From NCBI GenBank assembly GCA_051294375.1, contig CM119264.1, positions 6,223,073 to 6,287,072 of the forward strand: DNA of 64,000 nucleotides, given 5' to 3'. A model generated the notes under the pieces. The model saw nothing but the letters and a program-made list of their open reading frames with translations, had not been told where the DNA came from and did no database searches. The stretch's first letter is position 1; each line of letters starts with the position of its first letter. The position numbers and the translations under genes were made by a program. Origin of the DNA: Paraspadella gotoi. Its lineage: Eukaryota; Chaetognatha. Positions 26,701 through 38,700 of this stretch are shown in pieces.

Positions 26701-29700
26701 AAATATTATAACATCTATGAGATGATATGTCAACGTTGACTGACTCACCTACAGAAGAAACTTCCTAAAGCAAAAACCTAAAAATGTTTTCATTTTTTTT
26801 GTTGTTTTTTAAGCTATATTACACGTTAACGTTTTTTCTTTTAAAGAGTAGCGCTTCATCATTTTAATTATTTTTTTAGGTTTGTTTTTTTCATTTAAAA
26901 GTCTTTTTACAATTTATGTTATTTTAATTTTTCCTTTTTTAACAATATTTAATGTTTTTATTACTCCTATTTTACACTTAAATCGCCTAAATTTAGCCGC
27001 TAAATTTCTTCGACAGTTGCTTGACCCCACACTCAACGAAATGATCCTTCAATTCGACACTCGCTTATCCACTCTCGGTCTTTATGGCGACCAACCTGGA
27101 GCTTACTATGTATTGATGAATCTCGCTCTTGTCCGATCAGGTCATCTGGCGACGACTTTGTGGAGCCTAAGCGCTCTGCAATCTTACGTCGTTTCCGTCC
27201 ATTCTCGCTTTATTTCCGAGAGTCGGCCTCTGGGTCCCGCGAAACTCCAGTCGGTATGGCGTTGGCGGCCTGTTGATCCTGGCGGCAATGTGAGGTCTTA
27301 GTGAAGGTTGAGTTCTGACGTGACCGAGTTGGAGAAACTAAACAGAAAGTAAAGGGCCGCCCCTCTGACGGTATGGTCGCCAACTGCCCAGCTGTTCTGG
27401 GAGATTTAAAAACATTCTGCGAACAAATATAATATGGTGCCAAAAAAATGGAAAATATGCCACCAAGAATACTTTTTTTGTACGATTTTCCTAAGAAATC
27501 AAGCCCCCCAATTAGGGGTAGTCCCGCACTCAATGGTGAGTCAAAAATTTTGAGTGAGTACATGCTCAACGAATATTTAGACATTTTTTAAGTAATACTT
27601 TCCAATGGGACCAAAAATTTCTAATATTAGCGCTCTATACCCTAGTAATTAATCTTTTTAATATTTATTTATAGATAGAAAGTGCCAAAAATTTTTTTGA
27701 ATTTTTAAATTTTAAGATCCAGGATTCAAGATAGCTTCATAAAAAGTTGTCCTGCACAAAGTATGTTTCTTTCTTAAATATCTTTTACGATAAGTGTGTC
27801 AAAAATAGAAAAAACTGTAAAAAATTCATCTATCCCTATCATCTTTCGCATCGATTTATCAGTCTTTTTTATATTTCACTTAGAAACGCGAAGAATTTTT
27901 AAAAGCTAATTATATTCTTTTTTAACTTTTTTATGCTCTCATCAGAATCCATCAAAAAATTTTTAAGCATTTAAAAAATAATTTTCTTTTTTCTTGTCGC
28001 CAAGCGGCGATAATGCTTCGAGGCTTCGCCGTTGAAAAGCAAGACAAAAAGTTATGAATAATTGGGTTTTGGCGGGCGACGCCTTCGAAACATTAACCAC
28101 GCCTTCGATTGACTTCAACACTAAAAAAAAAAACCAATTCAGCCATGATGTACATGTTACATGAACCCGTCTTTTCTCTCCGGCCAGCGTCCTCACTAGT
28201 CACGATCATGCCGGTGCCCCATGGGCCGACGCCGTCACCCTCTGAACTTCAGTCGTCATCTGCCATGCTCATCCAAGCGGCTCTGCTGCGCCGGGCGCCG
28301 GCCGTTCGTTCAAATCGGCGCTCGTCGTCGTCCCACCCTCCGTCAGGGAGCATACGTCTCGTCCAAAAGGCCGAGCTTCATCTTCGCCGGCTTCGAAGTG
28401 GAACGCATCGCCGCAGAATTCCCAGACTCGAAATTTCTACTTTCTCTTGGCCTTCGGGGAGACGCCGGTGCAGCCCTTCCTTACGCCANNNNNNNNNNNN
28501 NNNNNNNNNNNNNAGGTGGTCGCCATAAAGACGAGGAGTGGATAAGCGAGTGTAGATTGAAGGATCATTTCGTTGAGTGTGGGCCGTGGGGTCAAGCAAC
28601 TGTCGAAGAAATTTAGCCGCTAATTTAAAATTGTTACAAAATGGAAAAATTAAATAACATCAATTGTAAAAGAACTTTTAAATGAAAATAAACAAAACTT
28701 AAAAAAAAAATTAAAAATGATAAAAGCGCTACTCTTTTAAAAAAAGAATTTTTAGGTTTTTTATTTAGGAAGTGTGGCGGTATATTCACACCCCCTCACG
28801 TCCACCATCTTTCAGCCAAATCCATTGGCTCAGAGGGGGAACACACCATCCACGACTTCCCTCTGCGTTTTCAAAGCAAGACCGTCCTTGGGTAACCGCG
28901 CCAGTGACTGGAGGCGTCACTGAGGGTCGGATCCCCCAAAGCCAACAGTGAGATACCCGGCTGTTGCCAAAGAAGTTTCTTTTCTGGTAGGTCGTCAGTC
29001 ACTTGACCTATCATCTCATAGATGTTATAATATTTAAATTTTTTCAAATCAAATCGGAAAAAGTAGGGAAAATTTTTTTCAGAAGAAAAAAAACCCATCT
29101 GGGCACTTTGTATTATTCTCGCAGCAAGAGATTTCATGTATCGTTCGATAAGCTTAAGACCAGTGGCTGCGCCAATACATGTATATCAGTTTCAAGGGCT
29201 TAAATAATAACATTTTGCTACTTGGAAAAATATTTTATAAATCAAAATAATATTATTTTTGTTATATAATATTTGATTGGAAGACGTTTTAATGTAATAA
29301 AAACAAATGTTAACGCTGATGAAGGCTAGTATGTAAGTCGAAACATGTACGTTTCTGTTACTAATAAAATCGTTGCAGTTAAACATTAAAACGTCTTCCA
29401 ATTCTTAATCATAACGAAAAGAAAGGATATTCACGATATCATATTTGGNNNNNNNNNNGTGGATAAGCGAGTGTCGATTGAAGGATCATTTCGTTGAGTG
29501 TGGGGTCAAGCAACTGTCGAAGAAATTTAGCGGCTAATTTAGGCGATTTAAGTGTAAAATAGGAGTAATAAAAACATTTAAATATTGTTAAAAAAAAAGG
29601 AAAAATTAAATAACATAAATTGTAAAAGAACTTTTAAATGAAAATAAACAAAACCTAAAAAAATAATTAAAAAAATGATGAAAGCGCTACTCTTTTAAAA

Positions 29701-32700
29701 AAAGAAAAACGTTACGTGTAATATAGCTTAAAAAACAAACAAAAAACTGAAAAACATTTTTAGGTTTTTTCTTTAGGAAGTTTCTTTTCTGGTAGGTCGG
29801 TCAGTCACTTGACATATCATCTCATAGATGTTATAATATTTTAATTTTTGTACGACGACTCGCCGAAAACTTTTTTTTCAAAACAAATCGGAAAAACTAG
29901 GGAAAACATTTTTAAGAAAAAAAAACCGTCTGGGCCCTTTGTATTATTCTTGCAGCAAGAGATTTCATGTATCGTTCGATAGGCTCAAGACCAGTGGCCG
30001 CGCCAATACATGTATATCAGTTTCAAGGGCTTAAACTGCACTGTTACTGCGGCACTAATAACATTTTGCTACTTGCAAAAATATTTTATAAATCAAAATA
30101 ATATTATTTTTTGTTATATTATATTTGATTAAAATTCTTTGATCAATACATAGAATAAGAAATAGAAAAAAATAAAATAATTTTGCCACTTTCATAAAAT
30201 AAGAAAAAAATAATTGTTAAAAAATATCAAAATTTTTTTTTTCAAAGACTTCAAGTGAAGATCTCGATCTTTGTCTAACAAAAAAGATTAAAACCTCTAG
30301 TGGATATACTTAAACTAAATTGTATTGCTATTTTGTTTTTAAAAATGCTATTTTGTTTGTACCGCCCTCTGGTTTTTTGTGTAAAACAACGCAAGTGAAG
30401 ATCTAGTGGGTGAAGACAGAAGAGCAAATTTCTATAGTAAGTAAAGGGAAAATGCTCACAGAAGAGAAAGTAAGAGACAAATCCTCCTAGTAGCAAGGAA
30501 AAGTTATACAGACGGAAAAAAATTTAAAAAAAAAATGTACAATTTCTGGGGTTAAGTAAATTACTAAAGTGATTTACAATTACTTAATTTCGTCGACCTT
30601 CGTCGTTTTGACTTGACGTGACTTGAAAGGTATTCGTCCAACAACCTGTTTGAAGTGTTTCATCATCGTCCCCGAAGGCAATGATTTGACGTAGATACGA
30701 GGCTATGAACCTTGGTCTGAAAACCTGTTATTCAACAGAATCAGAATTTAAAAAAAAATCACTGATTCATTTACATGAAGAGTTGGTTCAATAAAAATTA
30801 TGTGTAGAAATAGTAACTGTTTTATGGATTATGTTCTTTTTTTTTGCTCGCATGAAGTTAAGGAAAAATAAGGAAGAAAAAAAAAAGTGGATTCTTTAAA
30901 ATCTTAAATGCGTCTGAGCTTGACAAATGAATTCTGAATTCGCCCCTCTCACACTTTACAATTCTACAGTCCAAAATCCCCCATTGTTCATTTGTTTCCT
31001 TTAGAGGAGATCCTTTCGTCTAACTGCGCCCTCTGGTGGTCGCCCGATGCGGCGCGTCTCGCCTTTTTGGAGACGAACGTTACGCTAGTTTCAATTTATC
31101 GCTACGCGTGGTACGCGGACAACGACGACGATCTCGATGATCCTGCTTACCCGCATTTGAAGACCCAAAGATATCCTAAGGTAAGGGAGAGGTTGGTTCG
31201 AAGTGATTTGGGAATGGCCAACGAAAAACTTCGTATAATAAGCTACGATTTCAGATTTTTAAGTATTGTATGCTATCTATGTACTAAGAGAGGATGTAAT
31301 CTTGTTAGGATCTTGAGCGTACATTATGGCAACGGGAGGAATGCCTGTGATACCAGGGGGGTTATATCATCAACTGGCGTAGGGGCTGCGGACCCTCAGT
31401 GACCGCCTCCTCTCACATTTGCGTCACATTTAAGCCAGAACCGGGATACCAAGGGAATGAACCCGGGACGCACGGTTGTAACGAGATGATATAGCCTGCT
31501 CAGACTGTGAGACGAGGTTGAGGGCAGAGAGCAGTGAGGCCGCTTTAAGTCTTGCTGCCACAAAATGCACATTGCACCATTGCGGAATGACATTTACTTT
31601 CAAAATTTAATTATAGATATTAGACTTACATTTGGTTAAAATTCGGAACGACATCCCAAGATCGAGAATAGGGTCTAGACTCTGAAGATTAATATAACGT
31701 TGCCTATTATTACTACACGGCGACTCTATGAATAAACTATAGCCACGAATAAATATAACTAAGAATAAATTATAGCGTGGACGAATAGACTGTAGAATGT
31801 AGATTAAGTGTGGCGCTCTTTTATTCCCCATCAGGCCGGAACGACGAATCCCGTCGTCAAACTTTGGGTCTGGAGCGTGAAGACGAAACGAAAAGAAGAA
31901 ATCAGACCGCCTGAGGAATTCAAAGCCAAAGGTTGAGAGAGAGAGAGAAATAAAAAGAAAGACAGAAAGACAGACAAACAGACAGACATTTTTTTCGCAG
32001 AATATTACGTGACGTCCGTGTCTTGGCGTGACGTCACAACTCTCGTCGTCGTCTGGACGAATCGTGCCCAGAATCTCTCACTCATCACCTTCTGCGGGGT
32101 TGACGGCGGCGAGTGCCTCGTGGTGAGGATTGATCCATTCATCAATTGATAGATTGATTAATGATCATGGGTCTTTAGTTAAACTCGTGTGAAAAAAAGC
32201 GCCACTTTACTACTTTAATTTAAAAAAAAAAAGAATCAATTTGTTTAAATTTTATTACAAACTTGAGCGTTCCAAAACCAAATGAGAAAATCGAGAAAAA
32301 GCTTCAGAATCATGTTTTAATAACCTTAAAATTATTATTTATTGATATGGGGTAATCCAGTTATCCAGCTATCCCTCCGGATGTCCAATATAATTTTTTT
32401 TTTCATTTTTATTGTGTAATCCTTTCTTTTCGTTGTGTTATAGAGATTTGCAAATAATTTTATTCGGGTTTGTTTACAACGATTTTTATTTTAAATTGCG
32501 TTCATGTTTCGACTCTGAACATGTTGTTGCCATTTTTTTAAAAGTTAAAAATTATATTATTAATTCTTATTTGTACATATGTTTTTCGCGGCAAAGTCTG
32601 TAACACTCAAATGTTTTCGCTAACCATTTTTCTCCCTTCCCTTTTTTGCTTCTTTCTTTTTCTTACCTTATCTTTTATCAGTTATCAATATTCACCCTTT

Positions 32701-35700
32701 CACCTCTCTTTACAACTCTTTCCAACCTATTTTCACTTTCCCTCATTATCTCCTAATTCCTACAGAGTCTTCGCGAATCTCGAAAAGGAAGAGGAGGTTG
32801 GGTCGATTTGGTAAGTTTAATCCTCATTGAAAAGAGAAATTCTAATAATGAAAATATAAATTAGGTATTATTTAAGATTTTCATATTACCACGATTTCGC
32901 CAATTCTGTCGGTCGTTTGAGATTCGGCTCAGAAAACCACGATTCCTTTCAAAAAAAAAAAAAAAAAAAAAAACGATAAAAAGTTCTAGATTTCAGGTTT
33001 CTTTTTCTTTTTTTTTTTTTTTAAATTCGTATCCCGCGAGGATGTTTTTTTAGCCCAACGGGTACTATGAATATGTAAATCAAGTCTCCGTCTTTTTTGT
33101 CGCCCCCTTTCCATTCTACCAACGCAATCGTTACTGGTTACTCATTCCCGCCTTAATTTCCCTACCCCTTCCCGCCCGCAGTACTCCGCCCCCACCTTTG
33201 ACGCTTCCGGCCGGCGCTACTTTGTGATTCTTCCGGAACGCGACGGCGCCGCCGGATATTTCCGGCACGTCGCCATGGTTACCGCCGTCGGGGTGAGAAT
33301 CGGCATTGAACAATATTTTATTTGTATTCTTAATCAGAGAAAGTGGTTGTTTTAGATTTCGTTGCTATTAATGTCCTGGGAGGGTTTTTAGCCACTTAAA
33401 CACGATTAATAGTCTTGAGAAAATAAGGTTCTATTCTTAACAAGATTCCAGTTTATCTTGTTGATGGTGAAGCGATTTTTCCACTCGATTGAAGCAATAA
33501 ACTAAAGATGTGAAAAACGTAAAATTCTACATTCGTACCATAAACCTATTCTATGAATGTCGAAACCCTTTGGCCGAAGCGAATTTTACAGGGAAAGGCG
33601 TTTCCATAGCGATAATCAAAGGGCCATCCACCTCAAACTCTTTTCAGTTTATGTCGTCCGTATGTAATTACATAGTTCTTGTTCACATCATATTGTGCTG
33701 TCTACCGTGAATATCAAAACCGGGTTTGCTCACTAATCCGACCTGAGGCGAGATATGAATACAATCAACAACAAACAATAAACAACAATAAAAACGCAAG
33801 AACCGCGACCAACAGACTCGAATCCTCCAAGCGAAAGAAAAAAAAGAAAAAAAGAGTGAAAATGGAAATATATTTACCGTGAATTGTAATCAAATAACTG
33901 AGGGAGAAAAAAAAAGGAATTTAATGAATAAACATGATGCGAGAGCGCGAAAGGAAAAAGAGATGAAAAACTGATGATAACCATTCGAAAGAAAAAAAAA
34001 AAAATATGAAGCAAAAATGAAATGGAACGGAGAGAGATGAAATAGGGAGATAGAAAAAACGGGAAAAAAGGGATGCGATGAGAGAGATAACTAAGAGAAG
34101 AACGGTTTGTAGTCGGGCATTGCAATATGATCTCCCCGCCTATAAGCATATTACCTTCAGTCTTAACCAGGTGCGGAGTAATTACCGTCTGGCTCATGAC
34201 CATTAGGTCGGGATCGCTCCCCAATGATACGTACCTGCGGGAACCGTGGACTAAGGCGTAGTGAAAGTTACATACGAAAATTCTAAAAGTCAATTATGAC
34301 AACATACCATCAGTGAACATAATTTGTAAAAAAAATTCATTTTATGTTTTTAATTTTCGCAGTAGGCTATATTATATATAGTACTATCCTTATAAAATAA
34401 AATTTTTCAAAAAGGCTTTCTTAATTTGATGCAGATTTGATTCCTCGTCAAAGTAATAAAAGAAAATATAAATCATTTTTAAAAATTCTTTCATTAAGTA
34501 GGTTAAAATTAAAAAAAAAACTATATTTAATATATAAAAAATTAATTTTCAGCTTAAAATATAGCTTTTTTTAATTTTGACCCACTTAATGGAAGGAATT
34601 TTTCAAAAAGAATTATATTTCTTTTTATCAACTTTTTATGACGAATCCAAATCTGCCAAAAAATTAAGAAAAAAACTGTTTTATTTTAAACATTTATTGG
34701 TTAGTACTAGTATAAATATGGCCTACTGCGTAAAAATTGTAAAATTTATTATACATTTTTTATTATATAAATGTTTATTAGTATAATGTTGTTCGTTCCT
34801 CACTTTTAGAATTTGAATTAAAGTTAAATTTAGAAATTTTACTACGCCTTAGTGAGGACGGCCGTCAATCGCCTTGGTTTCAATTCCAACAACCATTCCA
34901 TGGCAGATGAGGGGGAACAGAATATAAGGATGTTAGTCAATAGTCATCTGCCCATACATATTGATAAATTACGAATTATGATGCAAAAGAAACTGGAGTA
35001 AGAAGCTTAAGATGCATTTTTATATATAATGTGTTTCGCCAGGAGCCTCATAGAATTAGTAATTCTAATTCTAATACTCTATATCTTCGAAATATCATTG
35101 TCAAGGCTTTTCCGTTAGCCATACGAAATTTTTTTTTATCATCCGGATTTTTATTTTTCACGTTTTCATACTTTATTCTTTTATCCTCTTTGCAAATCTA
35201 AAATCGAGGGTCTTTCTTCCCGCGGGACTTATTCTGACTCTTGGGGGTAAAAGCGAAATATCAGAAAACCCACTGGGATAATTATGTGGAGCCTCCCCTA
35301 AAGGTTAATCGAGAAATAATTGAGAAATAACGCAAATCTTAAAGTTTTAACGCAAAAACGTGTTTTTCATCTTCATCTTCATCTTCCGGTTCTGGCCAAT
35401 GTCAAATCTACAAAATTGAAAGAAAGTTATAATTTCTACATAGAAATAAAGTGACAAAATTGTAATAACATTTTTTTTTTTGAAAACCGTACTTGTCCTT
35501 AGGACTTGAATTTATTTGATACTGTGCGGTATATTCACACCGCCTCACGTCCTCCATCCGTCAGCAATCCATTGGCTCAGAGGGGGAACACACCATCCCA
35601 GGCGTAGTGTTCCATCCACAGTCCTTAACGACTTTCCCTCTGCGTTGGCAAATTAGGGGTAACCGCGCCAGTGACTGGAGGCGTCACTGAGGGTCGGAAG

Positions 35701-38700
35701 CCCCCAAAGCCAACAGTGAGATGCCCCATCCAATGGGCATCACAGGCAACCCGGCTGTTGCCATAATACAACTATTTAATATCGGCCAACAAAAGATTTG
35801 AAACTATAAACCGGAAAGTAATTGAAAAATCAAATGTATTTACAGATCGAATTTGGATGAATGTAATTAGGAAGCTTGGTCCAATTTCCGTCAAGAATCC
35901 CCCGATACAGACCGACTCGTCGCGCGTTTGTCTTTCGTCCACTACGATCCGCGCATGATCCAGAAGCCCTCGCCGTCGCGATAGAAGTCAAGAAGAAGAA
36001 CCTGGACTTCTTTGCATAATTCGAATCCTTCGGACGTTTGAAAAACGAAAACTCTTTCGAGACCGGAAGTCGTTTTGCCGCCGACGAGAGGAGCTGAGTA
36101 AGCGGAGAATGGAGAGATATTGTGGTGCGAATGAATTGCCGGCGGGAAGGCCGAATTTAAGAGAAGACCAACTCTGACTTTTCATGTTCAAAACGTGGAA
36201 ATCGTTTTAAATAGGTTCCGTTGCATCCACCACCGTGGATGTAGACATTCTCCTTCAATCGAAAGGGCGAAGGAGGCGCGAGGGGAAGGCGATCGACCGT
36301 TTGTAGGGAAACGAGAGAACAATTGATCTCCGGATCGAATTGATCAACTGATTATTGTAAAACATTCCGGGATTAACTTATCCTCCACACAAAATCGGCG
36401 TTTCTAACTTGGGCCGCATCCGCCCAAAAAAAGAGTTTCCCTTCAGTAACTCCATCCTCCGTGACCGAATCTTTCAGTTGGGACTTCGCCGACTGGATTA
36501 AGGCGCTTGAACTGCCCACAAGAGAGAGAGAGAAAAGATCTCGTTCGTTGGCTCCAATTACCCCTTTCGCGCCGCCAAACAAGTAAATAAGTTTTCTGAA
36601 GCAGACAAAGCGGTACTGAAGTTTTGTGGTGGAACGTCGCCTTTCGCTTTAATTCGTTGCCAACGAAGATCGAGAGAATCGACTTCGGCGATGAAGACGA
36701 TGTTGTTAGGGAGGAAATAAGCCTTGCCATGTTCAATGTCTGAATTTCTTTGAAGTCCGCCCCAGAGTAAGATTCGCCATCGACTTCGGCGGCGACGAAA
36801 AAGACGCCGATGTAGAATCTTTCAGCCCCGCTCCACTTGCCCTGAGGAGGCGTGACAAGTAGTTGGGGGATCTGAATACTGGAGGAGCAGAGATGAGGTG
36901 AAGAGGAGAGGAAAAGTGAGGTGATGTTGGAAGATGGGATCGTCTGTACTGGCCGTCCGGCGAATCTGGATTAATTTGGAAATACTAAATCTTAAGTCTT
37001 TAAATGAGAAGTAAACAAAATTGTTGTAAACGAAGCGAGTGTAGAAGAAGAAATTCACAAACGTGACTAAGACTGTAATGCTAGGGCTTTAACTCCGAGC
37101 CCAAAAGATTCTGGTGTGACGGTAATTCACACCGTCTCACATCCACCATCTTTCAAGTCAATCTCATTGGCTCAGAGGGGAAAACACACCATCCCAAGCG
37201 TGTGTTCCATCCACAGTCCTAATGACTTCCCTCTGTGTTGGCAAATCGAGACCGTCCTAGGGTAACCGCGCCAGTGGCAGGTACGCCCCTGAGGGTAGGA
37301 AGCCCTAAAGTCAACAATGGGCATCACAGGAAACCCTGGGTCATAATCCTGGACAGAATTAACCTTGGAAAGTAAGACTTGAAGTAACCGAGAGGTGAAG
37401 GTTACACTGTTACAGCTGTTACAGTGCCCCTCTGATGGTTTAGATTACGGTATTGATAAAGGAACAGGTTGCGATATTACATTACTACAGGCTGATAGTA
37501 AGCCTTATACGGATGCTAGCTTCACTGCCTCATCTCCTGCTTCATTCAGCCAATCCCTTGGTTCAGAAGTGTTTATGTTCCATCCACAAAAGTTCTCTTG
37601 TGTTGGCAAAGCAAACCGTCTATGGTAACTTTGCCAGTGATCGGTGCGTCACTGAAGGTCGGAAGCCCCATACCCATTGGGTATCACCTACAACCCGGCT
37701 GTTGCCATAACTGACAGAATAAATAAGTGTGACGGCGAGAGGCGAGTTAAACTGTCACTCATCGCGATCTTTCATTAGTTAATAAAAAAGTTTTTATTAA
37801 TTTTTTTTTGATTATAATTTAATTAAGCTTTAGCTACCTGAAAAAAATGCTTGCCTTGCCTCCGAAATGGATAGAACATCAATTCTGCCTGCGTTTGTCC
37901 TTGGTTTCCATCCCCATTTTTGTCTACTTTTAGAACCTGCACAGTGGCAGAAAAGTCAAGGAGGCTGTGCGGCGACTGAGTCTGCTGCGGCTCTGGTTGT
38001 AGCAGTGACTGGACGGAGGCAGGAGGTGGAGGCGGCAGAGGACTTATTATGTGTTGAGGCTGTGGCGACACCAAAGGTTCTGGCTGAATTGTTGGAGACA
38101 GCAGAGTCAAGAGAGGTGATCGATCTGGCTGAAGAAGTTGAGACTGCAGCGATGGCAGAGGCTCTGGCTGAGTCGGTGAAGAGAGCAGAGTTGAGGGAGG
38201 TGATTGATGCGGCTCAAGAGGTTGAAACAAGCGTGGCAGCAGAGGCTCCTCCTGAGTTGGTGGAGACAGCAAAGTCGAGGAAGGAGGTGGATACAGCTCA
38301 AGACGTTCAGGCTGCGGTAGCTGCAGAGTCAAGGGGGGTGATTGATGCGGCTGAAGTGGTTGAGGCTTTGGCAGCAGCAGAGAATCCAGCTGAATTGTTG
38401 GAGACAGGAGAGTCAAGGGAGGTGATTGATGCAGCTCCATAGGTTGATGCAGTGGTGGCAGCAGAGGCTCCGGCTGAGTTGGTGGAGACCGCAGAGTGGA
38501 GGGAGGCGATTCATCTGGCTGAAGAGCTTCAGGCTTCGGCTGCTGCAGAGGTTCCGGCTGACTTAGTGGAGACAACAGAGTTAAGGGAGGTGATTGTTGC
38601 GGCTCAAGAAGTTGACGCTGCGGTAGCCACAGAGGCTCCGGCTGAGTTGGTGGAGACAGCAAAGTTGAGGGAAGTAATTGATGGGGCTCAAGAGGTTGAA

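Larger units (their letters stand above)
24302..32104. repeat. Palindrome 1 (large imperfect inverted repeat)
   Basis: Left arm 24302-27098 is the reverse complement of 29459-32104. Outer border GTCAACCCC at 24302 pairs with GGGGTTGAC ending at 32104. The inner end of the left arm pairs both with 28514-28615 and with 29459-29530, because 28514-29275 is itself a direct duplicate of 29459-30127. The spacer 27099-28488 has no assigned function, and 25 N lie at 28489-28513. Arms differ mostly by small indels. Confidence 0.85.

Noticed and set aside
27000-28488. ORFs around the centre of palindrome 1 (26882-27301, 28109-28616)
   Set aside because: Frames change between the arms and no motif or family was recognised; composition looks partly coding but I cannot support a gene.
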